From positions 1 through 44,763 of the IMG/VR virus record IMGVR_UViG_3300025674_000083: a stretch of 44,763 nt of DNA; one strand, 5' to 3'. The first letter of the stretch is position 1. The number at the start of each line of letters is the position of its first letter. Positions 13,294 to 20,005 of the stretch are shown one piece after another. Origin of the DNA: a virus. The position numbers and the translations under genes were made by a program. The notes beneath the pieces were generated by a model, which was given only the letters and a program-made list of their open reading frames with translations, was not told the DNA's origin and did not search any database.

Positions 13294-15245
13294 CCCATGC
13301 GCTCCTTAGACGCTTTAGCAAGGTTGAGGATCGTCTCAGACTGCAAGTGTTCCACCTCTGGAATATTACGTGCAGTTTCTGATTGCATGTTCTGCGCTTC
13401 GCTACGGAGCTTTTCAATCTTAGCCATCTTTTCAGCCAAGTCAATCTGAGTTTTTGCCATAGCAGCTTCAGAACCATTCTCTTGTGCATCTGCTTGGTAC
13501 TTAGCAGCCTGTGCGTAATCTTTAACAGTACCAGCTTTCATCTCTTCTAGTTCTAGCATCAGCTTCTGAAGCTCTAATTGTTTAACCATATTGGTCAACT
13601 GAAGCTCTTGAGGATCACCTTGCAAGGATTGTGCGATAGCTTTCTGCATCTGTCCACGGTTGGACATAGAGCTATTTTCAAAGATAGCCATTAACAAGAT
13701 ACCGTGAGGCATAGTTCCAGGTTGTGTCATAGACAACAACTGGATCATTTGCATCATCTCAATTTCTTTAGCCATAATACCCATAGAACTATAAGCCTTA
13801 AACTTGTAGTCACCAGCAGGGTAACGATCTGGAGAAAACTGAATGTAACGCCAAGTAGTCTTTTCAATAAGAGGTACAAGGAAGTTTTCAGTAAAGTTCA
13901 TAATAGTCCGTTTCTGGCGTTTAATTGATGCAGCCTGAATCATGGACATACCAGAGGCTGTAGAATTACGTGGGTTGCTGTAGTTGCTATTGGCGCTGTC
14001 CATAGCACCAGTACCCATTTGAACCATACGTTCTAGTTCAGCAGCCTCAGTAAACGTAGAGTTAGCCACTTGACCGAAGTTAATAGGCATTAAGGTCTGA
14101 CGCGGATCACCGTTGGTGAGGATAGTCTTACCCGCTTTAACCTCAAACTTAACACCACGAGGTAGTCTAGTGGCGTCTACACCCATCATTGGGTGCGTAG
14201 TCAAGGCTAAGGCATCAATACGAGCGCGAAGCTCCGCATCTAAAGCTTTCTGGGGATTGTATCCCTTCTCAGCTACGCCCCTTCCCCAGAACTTATTTGG
14301 AACGCGATCAAGCTGGAAGGCTATAAACGGACGATCTTCCATTAGGTATGGGTTCTCTTCAGCTTTAAGAACTACATTGTCGTTAGCAATAACAACAACA
14401 GCCTCTACCAAATCATCATCTTCATAATCAAAATCTTCTGCTTCATTAACGTCTTTTACAAGGTACTTTTTAGGTATCCGGCCCCAGTACTCAGTAATCT
14501 TAACCTTGTCTTCTACGTCTTCAGCAGCGTCATTTTCTTCATCAAAGTTAAAGTTAATTTTTTGAAAGTCACCTAAAGGTTTACTTTCGTAAATTCCTTC
14601 TTTCATTCCCTCAGTGATTTCGTACTTAGGTTTAACGACAATCTGTGCTACACCTAAAGCATTATCAATAGAAGTAGCAGAAGGATCAATAACAAATTGT
14701 TTAGGCGTAAGAGGATCAAGTGTAATAGAAGGTACAACTTTTTCACTTACTGCTACATCAGTAGTATAAGTCTGAGGAATTTGAAACTCAGACATTACTT
14801 TTTCTATTTTTTCTTCTATGTTTATTTTACCAATGCCGGTTCCATATATAGCAGCGTTAAGAAGACACTCAGAAACACTGTCTTTAATTTTACACCGTTC
14901 TAAATCTTCTTTTAAAACTTTTTTAATTACCATAGCATCAGTTGGGTTCTGATCCATAATGTCATCTTGAATATCAAACCACTCATCACGACCAAAAACT
15001 GCTTCTTCTAGTTCTGCTACGGTGGACTCAATTGCCTGTTGCGTGGCCGGTGCTATGAGGCGTGACTGTTCAGATTGACGAGTTTTATCTGAAACATCCC
15101 AAAGACCTCTCCAAATGCGATAGTACTCATCCCAACGACTTTCATAGTTGGTATTTCGATGATCTTCCCATTCTGTAGTCTTATTAACTACCCAAGCTGC
15201 TAAAGCAGAGAGAGGGTCTTTAAAGCCGTCCATGTCGTGTGCCAT
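13290..15245 (-). CDS. Portal (head-tail connector) protein
   Basis: 651 aa, within the size range of podovirus portals that carry an extended C-terminal arm. The N region includes 'WEDHRNTNYESRWDEYYRIW' and 'RSRLIAP'-like 'SEQSRLIAPATQQAIESTVA', a typical portal start. The centre 'RPFIAFQLDRVPNKFWGRGV' and 'NPQKALDAELRARIDALAL' is the conserved portal core of this group. Then comes 'NPRNSTASGMSMIQAASIKR', the crown/stem area. Residues about 545-651 form a long coiled coil rich in Gln/Glu/Lys. The ring of twelve subunits forms the DNA gate and the packaging motor seat. It follows TerL with a 6-base gap. No portal gene for phage B is in the window. Confidence 0.9.
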   Translation of the reverse strand: MAHDMDGFKDPLSALAAWVVNKTTEWEDHRNTNYESRWDEYYRIWRGLWDVSDKTRQSEQSRLIAPATQQAIESTVAELEEAVFGRDEWFDIQDDIMDQNPTDAMVIKKVLKEDLERCKIKDSVSECLLNAAIYGTGIGKINIEEKIEKVMSEFQIPQTYTTDVAVSEKVVPSITLDPLTPKQFVIDPSATSIDNALGVAQIVVKPKYEITEGMKEGIYESKPLGDFQKINFNFDEENDAAEDVEDKVKITEYWGRIPKKYLVKDVNEAEDFDYEDDDLVEAVVVIANDNVVLKAEENPYLMEDRPFIAFQLDRVPNKFWGRGVAEKGYNPQKALDAELRARIDALALTTHPMMGVDATRLPRGVKFEVKAGKTILTNGDPRQTLMPINFGQVANSTFTEAAELERMVQMGTGAMDSANSNYSNPRNSTASGMSMIQAASIKRQKRTIMNFTENFLVPLIEKTTWRYIQFSPDRYPAGDYKFKAYSSMGIMAKEIEMMQMIQLLSMTQPGTMPHGILLMAIFENSSMSNRGQMQKAIAQSLQGDPQELQLTNMVKQLELQKLMLELEEMKAGTVKDYAQAAKYQADAQENGSEAAMAKTQIDLAEKMAKIEKLRSEAQNMQSETARNIPEVEHLQSETILNLAKASKERMG

Positions 15246-15251
15246 ATTGGT

Positions 15252-16517
15252 CTAGTATCCTGCTACTGCGTCTAAAGGTTCCCACTCGTCCAAATCAATG
15301 CTTTGTGCAAAGTCTGCTACACTAACTTGGTCTATGTACGCTAGAGAGTCTAGCAAGTCATCGTGGCTTAAAGGGCTAGGAAAATCCATCATTTGACTTA
15401 TGAACTCATGGTTCCAGTCAGCCTTTCTGAACTTAATTTTACCGTGTTCAAAGCGACCTTGAAGAGCCCAGGCAATCCTATCTTGTTTCTTCTTACCACC
15501 GTGAGTAACGTCAGTAATGTTAATCCACCTACCACGTTCTCTCATAATATCTTCTAAGTAGGGCATAATAGCGTTCTTAAGCGAACCTGATTCAATCCCC
15601 ACTGTAGTAGCTTCTACGTCTTCAGCTACGTCTAGTATCCTTGAGGCTGTTTCTTTAATGTCCCAACGTCCGTGGTGAATATCTTTAACTAACCACTCAT
15701 CACCAATGATCTTAACTACAGATATTGCCGTTTCGTCGAGCTTGGAAGATTTAGTACCTCTCCCTTTATCAGCCTTTTCAAATCCAGCAGGGTCAACTGA
15801 AATGACATAACTGCCCTGCACATCTTCAAATACAGAGTCTTCAACGTACTTTACCCACTCTTCCTTAAATACACCACCACTGAAGCTCTGAAAGGAGGCT
15901 TCAAACTCCTGTAGGAAGGCTTGGGTGGACATGGTTTTCTTAGCTGCCTGGATTTCTTCAGGGTCTAAGAATGCATTGTCAGTACTGTTGAAGCTAAATG
16001 CTTCCCATTCTCCACTTTTGTCTTCTTCGGCGTCAATCCACAGTTTATAAAAGTGGTTCTTGCCAGCGGGTGTGCCTATGAATAAAGCTTTACCCTTAAC
16101 GTCTGCCAGAGTAGGACGTAAAATAACATCCCAAGTTTCTGGTTTCATAGTAGCGTACTCATCTAAAACTAAGAATGCGTAGCCTTGTCCACGTAAAGTA
16201 TCTGGTCTATCGCTACCTTTAACGTAAATCTTTCTATCGTTTACTAGAGTAACTACCCCAGTGTTCTCATGTACACTCTTGATTACTTGAGAACCTATGT
16301 CCTTTAGAATACCCCACATTATGTCTTTTCCCATTTGAAAAGTAGGGGCAATGTAAGCCACATCTTTTGAAGTTGACTGGAGTGCTTCAATTAACAACAT
16401 CCATCCAGCTAAATATGACTTACCAAACCGTCTCCCGCAAGCTGCTATTTTAAATCGAGCAGGAGACTTAAAAATTTGCATTTGAGCATCGTGAAGTGTA
16501 ACTTTTAAATCACTCAC
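15252..16517 (-). CDS. terL: Terminase large subunit (packaging ATPase-nuclease)
   Basis: 421 aa. The N-terminal ATPase has Walker A 'ACGRRFGKSY' (residues 26-35, Lys33), Walker B 'AFLVLDEYA' (Asp119, Glu120) and a coupling motif 'IGTPAG' (about 148-152). The C-terminal RNase-H-like nuclease has 'SVDPAG' (Asp242), 'GIESGS' (Glu309) and 'HDDLLDSLAY' (Asp386/387/390), the three acidic sites needed for metal binding. All key residues are intact. It drives ATP-powered DNA packaging through the portal and cuts concatemers. The start overlaps the TerS end by 8 bases, so the subunits are co-expressed. Only one terminase pair is in the window, and it belongs to phage A. Confidence 0.97.
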   Translation of the reverse strand: MSDLKVTLHDAQMQIFKSPARFKIAACGRRFGKSYLAGWMLLIEALQSTSKDVAYIAPTFQMGKDIMWGILKDIGSQVIKSVHENTGVVTLVNDRKIYVKGSDRPDTLRGQGYAFLVLDEYATMKPETWDVILRPTLADVKGKALFIGTPAGKNHFYKLWIDAEEDKSGEWEAFSFNSTDNAFLDPEEIQAAKKTMSTQAFLQEFEASFQSFSGGVFKEEWVKYVEDSVFEDVQGSYVISVDPAGFEKADKGRGTKSSKLDETAISVVKIIGDEWLVKDIHHGRWDIKETASRILDVAEDVEATTVGIESGSLKNAIMPYLEDIMRERGRWINITDVTHGGKKKQDRIAWALQGRFEHGKIKFRKADWNHEFISQMMDFPSPLSHDDLLDSLAYIDQVSVADFAQSIDLDEWEPLDAVAGY

Positions 16518-16890
16518 TAAGAGATACCTCAGAGTACTCAGCTTCTATAATTTCTTGTTCCTTGGCTTCTTTGGCTTCAATTACCTTAACACCTTCTACA
16601 ATAATGTTAATGCCAAGGTCACCGTGGTCGTGTGTAATTTCTACTGCTTTACTTGTAGGAATAATTCTGTCCATACACATTTTAAGACAGTGCCTATCGC
16701 CTTCAAGAGCTAATTCAATTACCTTATTGACAATCTCTGGTCCTTTAGTAGACATAAGTTCTCTTGAAAGTTTAGTATATTTGTTAAGAGAACCCTTTGG
16801 TCTACCTTCAGGGTTTAAAGGCTTCATCCCTTTAAAAAAATTAGGATTACCCGGCTTTCTTTTGACTGCTGTACTTTCTTCGTCTGACAT
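16510..16890 (-). CDS. terS: Terminase small subunit
   Basis: 126 aa, opening MSDEESTAVKRKPGNPNFFK. The segment 'NPEGRPKGSLNKYTKLSREL' is the N-terminal DNA-binding signature found in many small terminases and related phage proteins. The rest is helical and the C end is very acidic. It lies immediately upstream of TerL with an 8-base overlap, the usual terS-terL order. It recognises the packaging site on phage DNA and loads the large subunit. Confidence 0.8.
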   Translation of the reverse strand: MSDEESTAVKRKPGNPNFFKGMKPLNPEGRPKGSLNKYTKLSRELMSTKGPEIVNKVIELALEGDRHCLKMCMDRIIPTSKAVEITHDHGDLGINIIVEGVKVIEAKEAKEQEIIEAEYSEVSLSE

Positions 16891-16929
16891 TAATTACTCC
16901 TGACTTTGCCCTACTTTGTAGGAAGACAG

Positions 16930-17178
16930 TTACCACTTTTTACAACTCCAGTATCTTGCTGATAATTTATCTGGAGGAGACGTATCACACTTATGTCTAG
17001 CTCTAAAACTTTTTCTTCGACTAGGTTGGTCTTTTTTAATAGTCATATTAGGGTCACCAAACCTAACAAGCTTTACTTGGTCCCCTTTTTTTGCTAGTAC
17101 AGCAAACTTTTTAGACTTGCCTGGAGTACGCTTAGGTTTGTTATAACCAGAAAACTTCTCGCCACGGTAATTTATCAT
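16930..17178 (-). CDS. Conserved small basic phage protein (82 aa)
   Basis: Opens MINYRGEKFSGYNKPKRTPG, then 'FAVLAKKGDQVKLVRFGDPN', and ends 'SARYWSCKKW'. 'RGE.F.GYNKPKRTP', 'VKLVRFGD' and 'R.SFRARHKCD...LSARYW' are patterns I recognise from small proteins near terminase or capsid genes of marine phages. The function is not known. The ATG overlaps the stop of the 40-aa gene (ATGA). Cys and His in the C half ('RHKCD', 'WSCKK') could bind metal. Confidence 0.65.
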   Translation of the reverse strand: MINYRGEKFSGYNKPKRTPGKSKKFAVLAKKGDQVKLVRFGDPNMTIKKDQPSRRKSFRARHKCDTSPPDKLSARYWSCKKW

Positions 17179-17297
17179 TTTTTCTTTTTCTTTTTATAGG
17201 TATATTTTACTTTTTTACCAGTTTTTTCAGCCTCTTCCTTAGCTTTTTTCTTTCCGGCTGCGCTGTAAGAATAACGCTTTTTACCAACCATAGGCAT
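17175..17297 (-). CDS. Lysine-rich miniprotein (40 aa), first gene of the late leftward block
   Basis: Opens MPMVGKKRYSYSAAGKKKAK and ends in six lysines. The 'MP.VGKK.Y.Y...GK.KAK' layout recurs in tiny proteins encoded near terminases of many phages. It is encoded about 190 bases downstream of the leftward promoter at 17494-17522. GAGGAG lies a few bases upstream of the ATG. The function is unknown; its charge suggests contact with nucleic acid. Confidence 0.65.
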   Translation of the reverse strand: MPMVGKKRYSYSAAGKKKAKEEAEKTGKKVKYTYKKKKKK

Positions 17298-17364
17298 TAG
17301 ACAACTCCTCTATTAATTATTTTAGATTATGTCTTGTTTTTTACTAAAACAACAACTAAATCAG

Positions 17365-17384
17365 TACTTTAGGATACTATAGGA
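17365..17384 (+). promoter_or_regulatory. 20-base motif with T7-like core, copy 1
   Basis: TACTTTAGGATACTATAGGA. It matches 18 of 20 bases of the motif at 19978-19997, also intergenic and also rightward. The ACTATAGGA core resembles the initiation end of T7-class promoters, but no phage RNA polymerase gene is present, so it could instead be a protein-binding or replication site. Confidence 0.45.
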
Positions 17385-17493
17385 TATCCGCGTTTACTAC
17401 TTATTAATTCATGATGTAACTAACTAAACTAAATTAAGGTATGAGTAGTCTAGTTGTGCGCGGGTAGTGTTTCTAATGTGTCTTTATACACTT

Positions 17494-17522
17494 ATTATAG
17501 CATATTTTTAGACTAAAGTCAA
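17494..17522 (-). promoter_or_regulatory. Strong sigma-70-like leftward promoter of the late block
   Basis: On the minus strand TTGACT, a 17-base spacer and TATAAT, with TGC directly before the -10 (extended -10). The spacer carries GACTaaAGTC and a perfect 10-base palindrome (AATAGCTATT, 17521-17530) abuts the -35, so a repressor or activator could bind here. It points to the 40-aa gene and on into the terminase genes. It implies use of the host RNA polymerase. Confidence 0.8.
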
Positions 17523-17683
17523 TAGCTATTTTATGCTATAGGTTCTTTAGTAGTCTTTAGTGCCGCCTAAGGATGCTTTTGTCAAGCTTTAATTTTACAT
17601 TCATGTTATTTTTATTATATCTTTTGACCTCAAAAGTCCTTCTCATGTACCTATGACTTACTATAGAAAAACTCTAGCAGTCA

Positions 17684-17702
17684 AAGGGTCCCCCCGGGTA
17701 CC
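17684..17702. other. GC-rich block in AT-rich control region
   Basis: A short run reading GGGTCCCCCCGGGTACCAC around 17686-17704, with overlapping CCCGGG and GGTACC palindromes. It stands out against the AT-rich background on both sides. A protein-binding or processing site is possible; nothing in the sequence assigns it. Confidence 0.4.
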
Positions 17703-17756
17703 ACATTAGACCACAATTGGCACACTTTGCAGTAAACGCATAAGTAACACTTAAGA

Positions 17757-17785
17757 TTGGCATAAGTATTGCATCAGTACATAAT
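17757..17785 (+). promoter_or_regulatory. Rightward sigma-70-like promoter candidate 1
   Basis: TTGGCA, 17 bases, CATAAT: five of six matches in each box. A second TTGGCA at 17717 with CATAAG 16 bases on may be a weaker tandem partner. Directed to the early genes. Confidence 0.55.
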
Positions 17786-17795
17786 AACCCTACAG

Positions 17796-17824
17796 TTTAC
17801 TCAGGTATTCTAATGTGATACTAT
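17796..17824 (+). promoter_or_regulatory. Rightward sigma-70-like promoter candidate 2
   Basis: TTTACT, 17 bases, TACTAT with TG one base before the -10. Each box matches four of six consensus bases; the extended -10 makes up for it in part. It sits 40 bases after candidate 1 in the same direction. Confidence 0.4.
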
Positions 17825-17886
17825 AGTGTAATCATTGTGTGCTGATGAAAATGGCAGTGAAAGAGTGCAAGAGTGTGGTGTTTAGA

Positions 17887-17958
17887 CACATCAGCACACA
17901 TCAGTCCCACATCAGTCCCACAACAGCACACATCAGTCCCACATCAGCACACAACAGC
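17887..17958 (+). repeat. Iteron-like array, seven degenerate copies
   Basis: Seven near-tandem units built on ACAWCAG, of 8 to 13 bases: ACACATCAGC, ACACATCAGTCCC, ACATCAGTCCC, ACAACAGC, ACACATCAGTCCC, ACATCAGC and ACACAACAGC. An inverted copy (TGTGTGCTGATG) lies at 17836-17847. An AT-rich tract follows. Spaced short direct repeats next to an AT-rich tract are the layout of iteron-type origins; a regulator-binding array is the alternative. Confidence 0.7.
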
Positions 17959-18050
17959 CTGGATAATGTGTTGTATTATTGTCACACTTTAGTCACTCAA
18001 TAGGTCAATATCATAGGTAAACCATTGAAAACATTGGATAAATTTTTTTA

Positions 18051-18078
18051 TTGCAATAACTCTTTTTATGCTTATAAT
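18051..18078 (+). promoter_or_regulatory. Rightward promoter candidate nearest the first early gene
   Basis: TTGCAA, 16 bases, TATAAT (perfect -10). The predicted transcript would start about 40 bases before the ATG at 18125, with AGGAAC as ribosome site. It lies in the AT-rich tract that follows the iteron-like array. Confidence 0.55.
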
Positions 18079-18124
18079 CATAATCATCGAACAGCGACAC
18101 ACAATTTTGAATAGGAACACACTT

Positions 18125-18538
18125 ATGGACAAATTTGAGAAAGCTTGTAGAGCCAGTGAGCGATTAGGCGAAACTAATGACTGTACAGTCAAGGCCATTA
18201 GTATCGCTGGTAGAGTACCCTACAACGTCGCCTATGACGCTTGCAAGGCCGAGGGGAGAAGGTACCGGCGCGGAATGTACCCTACCCAATGGAAAAGAGC
18301 TATCCTTCGCGTAGGTTGCGCTTATATAGAAGTGGCAAAAAACCCACTACAGAGGAACGGCAGCAGGTATACAGTGAAGACAATAGGTCAGAAGTACCCA
18401 CAAGGTTATTACATTGTGAAGGTTCGGGGACATGCTTTGGCAATGGTTAATGGTCAGGTTCTTGACTGGACCGAAGGTAGAAAACACCGGGTACAGGAAG
18501 TTATAAAAGTCATTGTTCCGAAAGGTAGCAGGTCCTAA
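18125..18538 (+). CDS. Papain-like (cysteine peptidase-fold) early protein, first rightward gene
   Basis: 137 aa from ATG at 18125 (MDKFEKACRASERLGETNDC); an upstream ATG at 18068 lies in the promoter box and is rejected. Cys20 in 'TNDCTVKAISIAGRVPY' at a helix start, then 'AYDACKAEGRRYRRG', then His103 in 'VRGHALAMVNGQVLDW' with Asp114, form the Cys-His-Asp layout of papain-like or C39-like folds. The 'G.Y.V.V.GHA.A...G.V.D' segment is a common end of this fold. The real family is not certain and activity is not proved. As the first gene behind the early promoters it is a good candidate for host take-over. An extended hairpin follows the stop. Confidence 0.6.
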   Translation: MDKFEKACRASERLGETNDCTVKAISIAGRVPYNVAYDACKAEGRRYRRGMYPTQWKRAILRVGCAYIEVAKNPLQRNGSRYTVKTIGQKYPQGYYIVKVRGHALAMVNGQVLDWTEGRKHRVQEVIKVIVPKGSRS

Positions 18539-18539
18539 A

Positions 18540-18593
18540 ATTAGTCTTGTACAGTGTGCCCTAGTGTGCTAGGGTACACGATAGAAGACTAAT
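18540..18593 (+). ncRNA. Two-tier intergenic hairpin in the early transcript
   Basis: Outer arms ATTAGTCTT (18540-18548) and AAGACTAAT (18585-18593) pair perfectly. Inside them GTGTGCCCTAG (18554-18564) and CTAGGGTACAC (18569-18579) pair with one wobble around a TGTG loop. No T-run follows, so this is not a normal terminator. It could be an RNase III processing site, a stability element or a protein-binding RNA, placed between the first two early genes. Confidence 0.65.
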
Positions 18594-18616
18594 GAAAACT
18601 TGAAAGGATTTAAACC

Positions 18617-19234
18617 ATGTTAGTTAAGGAAGCTTTAGAATTTGGCAAGGTGTCAAAAGGTAACAGTAAAATGCCTGGAACAAGCTACGCAATAGATGCG
18701 TTCGCATGTAAAACAGGTAGCAAATTAGCAGAGATTAAAGGTACACCATGCGCCAGTTGCTACGCGAGGAAACTGCAGAAACTTCGGCCTAGCGTAAACC
18801 AGGGTTATAAGGCCAACCTTGAAAAGTGGCGTAAGGCTAGTGCGGAACAGTGGGTTTCGGCAATGGTGTTTCAGATTGAACGCAGTGGCACACAATATCA
18901 TCGCTGGTTCGATAGTGGAGACTTACAATCTAAGGCTATGTTGGAAAACATTATAGAAGTGTGCAAACGTACACCTAACGTAAAGCACTGGTTACCTACA
19001 CAAGAAAGGGACATCATAAAAGGTATTGACACTCCAGCCAATCTTGTGATACGTTTATCAGGTAGCAAGGTAAACGGCAGAGCACCTAATGCTGACAACA
19101 CCAGTACAGTGTTTGATAAGCACGGCCAGCCAATAGGACAAGAATGCCTTGCGTATACCAGAGGCAACAATTGTGGGGACTGTCGCGCCTGTTGGGACCC
19201 TGCAGTTAAGAATGTAAGTTATAAGAAACATTGA
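18617..19234 (+). CDS. GP88-like cysteine-rich phage protein
   Basis: 205 aa, opening MLVKEALEFGKVSKGNSKMP. The stretch 'GNSKMPGTSYAIDAFACKTG', then 'GTPCASCYARKLQKLRPSVN', then 'HRWFDSGDLQSKAMLENI', 'HWLPTQERDI', 'NLVIRLSGSKVNGRAPNA' and the end 'CGDCRACWD' match the pattern of the gene-product-88 family (Pfam GP88) found in many phages. Cys in 'PCASCYARK' and 'CGDCRACWD' could hold a metal or Fe-S centre. The biochemical role is not established as far as I know. AAAGGA lies upstream of the ATG. It follows the structured intergenic hairpin. Confidence 0.75.
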   Translation: MLVKEALEFGKVSKGNSKMPGTSYAIDAFACKTGSKLAEIKGTPCASCYARKLQKLRPSVNQGYKANLEKWRKASAEQWVSAMVFQIERSGTQYHRWFDSGDLQSKAMLENIIEVCKRTPNVKHWLPTQERDIIKGIDTPANLVIRLSGSKVNGRAPNADNTSTVFDKHGQPIGQECLAYTRGNNCGDCRACWDPAVKNVSYKKH

Positions 19235-19241
19235 GAAGCTA

Positions 19242-19370
19242 ATGGCAAAACAGATTGACGATAAAAAAATAACAGGTGAATGGGCAAAACACTTGCGCCC
19301 ATATGGAAAGAGACAAGCGAACAAAAAACTACGTAAACTTAACAAGAAAAGGAACTTGAAAGATGAATAA
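19242..19370 (+). CDS. Hypothetical 42-aa basic protein
   Basis: Opens MAKQIDDKKITGEWAKHLRP and continues with Lys/Arg-rich 'YGKRQANKKLRKLNKKRN'. It begins 8 bases after the GP88-like stop and its end overlaps the next small gene by 8 bases. Tight packing supports it. No domain recognised. Confidence 0.5.
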   Translation: MAKQIDDKKITGEWAKHLRPYGKRQANKKLRKLNKKRNLKDE

Positions 19371-19479
19371 AACTATTGACACTTTAGAAAAACTGGCGTA
19401 TATTATGGCAGTGACTACAATGTGCGTCGGAATGTTCTTCTTAAGTTACGTATTGACAACACACTGGATTGCAATGTAA
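19363..19479 (+). CDS. Hypothetical 38-aa single-span membrane protein
   Basis: Opens MNKTIDTLEKLAYIMAVTTM with a hydrophobic stretch (about residues 12-32, 'AYIMAVTTMCVGMFFLSYVL') long enough to cross the membrane. AAAGGA precedes the start inside the previous gene. Tiny early membrane proteins in phages can act on host envelope or superinfection; that is only a possibility here. Confidence 0.45.
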   Translation: MNKTIDTLEKLAYIMAVTTMCVGMFFLSYVLTTHWIAM

Positions 19480-19480
19480 G

Positions 19481-19552
19481 ATGTTCAATAGGTACGAATG
19501 GCTCAGTATATGGCTAACGCTTTTAATACTAACAGTTGAAAGGTTTATGTGA
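19481..19552 (+). CDS. Possible 23-aa hydrophobic micro-ORF
   Basis: MFNRYEWLSIWLTLLILTVE followed by RFM. One base after the previous stop; hydrophobic core. So short that chance cannot be excluded, but the frame fills the gap between coupled genes. Confidence 0.25.
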   Translation: MFNRYEWLSIWLTLLILTVERFM

Positions 19553-19553
19553 A

Positions 19554-19736
19554 ATGAAGTATCAAGATATGATTGATGAGCTATGGGAAATGGATAGCTT
19601 CTTTATGTCCCTCAATGAGTTAACGGTACTTGCTAAAGTGGGGTATCAGGTTAAGATGGACCGGCTAGATTACGATGAAATTAGTAACCTGTACAACGAA
19701 AGGTTTAGTGATGAAAACACGGAAGGAACAGAATAA
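19554..19736 (+). CDS. Hypothetical 60-aa acidic early protein
   Basis: Taken from ATG at 19554 (MKYQDMIDELWEMDSFFMSL); a TTG six codons earlier is possible. Acidic, helical, with 'MDRLDYDEISNLYNERFSDE'. No known domain. It ends by sharing a base with the zinc-knuckle gene that follows. Confidence 0.5.
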   Translation: MKYQDMIDELWEMDSFFMSLNELTVLAKVGYQVKMDRLDYDEISNLYNERFSDENTEGTE

Positions 19737-19921
19737 TGCGCTGTAAAATATGCGATGGCAAATTGACATTTCAAGAGCGTGTAACATTCGATGATAAGTC
19801 TGGAGAATACTTAGACATGTGTGCTAAGTGCCAGGATGTTGTAAATAAGACACACTATGGAGACTATTATCACTTTGATGAGCCTTTAGAGGTTGACATT
19901 GATGCGGATGATGAGTTATAA
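19736..19921 (+). CDS. Two-knuckle zinc-binding miniprotein (61 aa)
   Basis: Opens MRCKICDGKLTFQERVTFDD. CKIC (Cys3/Cys6) and CAKC (Cys29/Cys32) are two CxxC knuckles spaced like a small zinc ribbon; the C-terminal part is acidic ('LEVDIDADDEL'). The start shares one base with the preceding stop (TAATG). Likely a DNA-, RNA- or protein-binding regulator; the target is unknown. Confidence 0.6.
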   Translation: MRCKICDGKLTFQERVTFDDKSGEYLDMCAKCQDVVNKTHYGDYYHFDEPLEVDIDADDEL

Positions 19922-19977
19922 TAGACCTAAGTATTCAAAAGAATAGGTTTATTCATTAAGTTAACTCTATAAGTTCA

Positions 19978-19997
19978 TACCTTAGTATACTATAGGA
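19978..19997 (+). promoter_or_regulatory. 20-base motif with T7-like core, copy 2
   Basis: TACCTTAGTATACTATAGGA, 18 of 20 bases as at 17365-17384. It lies in the gap 19922-20005, just before the RBS and ATG of the 54-aa gene, where a transcript start would be useful. See the first copy for alternatives. Confidence 0.45.
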
Positions 19998-20005
19998 CAG
20001 GAGCT

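Larger units (their letters stand above)
17298..18124. other. Divergent control region between the late and early blocks
   Basis: An 827-bp AT-rich stretch without a credible gene. It separates the leftward late block from the rightward early block and is the only divergent point in the window. From left to right it holds a 20-base motif with a T7-like core (17365-17384), a strong leftward promoter with dyad symmetry (17494-17530), a GC-rich block (17684-17702), rightward promoter candidates (17757-17824), an iteron-like array (17887-17958) with one inverted copy upstream, and an AT-rich tract with a last promoter (18051-18078). This is a plausible replication origin and transcription switch. 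Confidence 0.75.

Noticed and set aside
17887-17958. CRISPR array
   Set aside because: Units are only 8-13 bp without unique spacers, and no cas genes are present; the Cas4-like nuclease fits a phage exonuclease role.
18068-18124. Earlier ATG for the first early gene
   Set aside because: It falls in the -10 region of the nearest promoter and codes an isoleucine run; the ATG at 18125 has a ribosome site.
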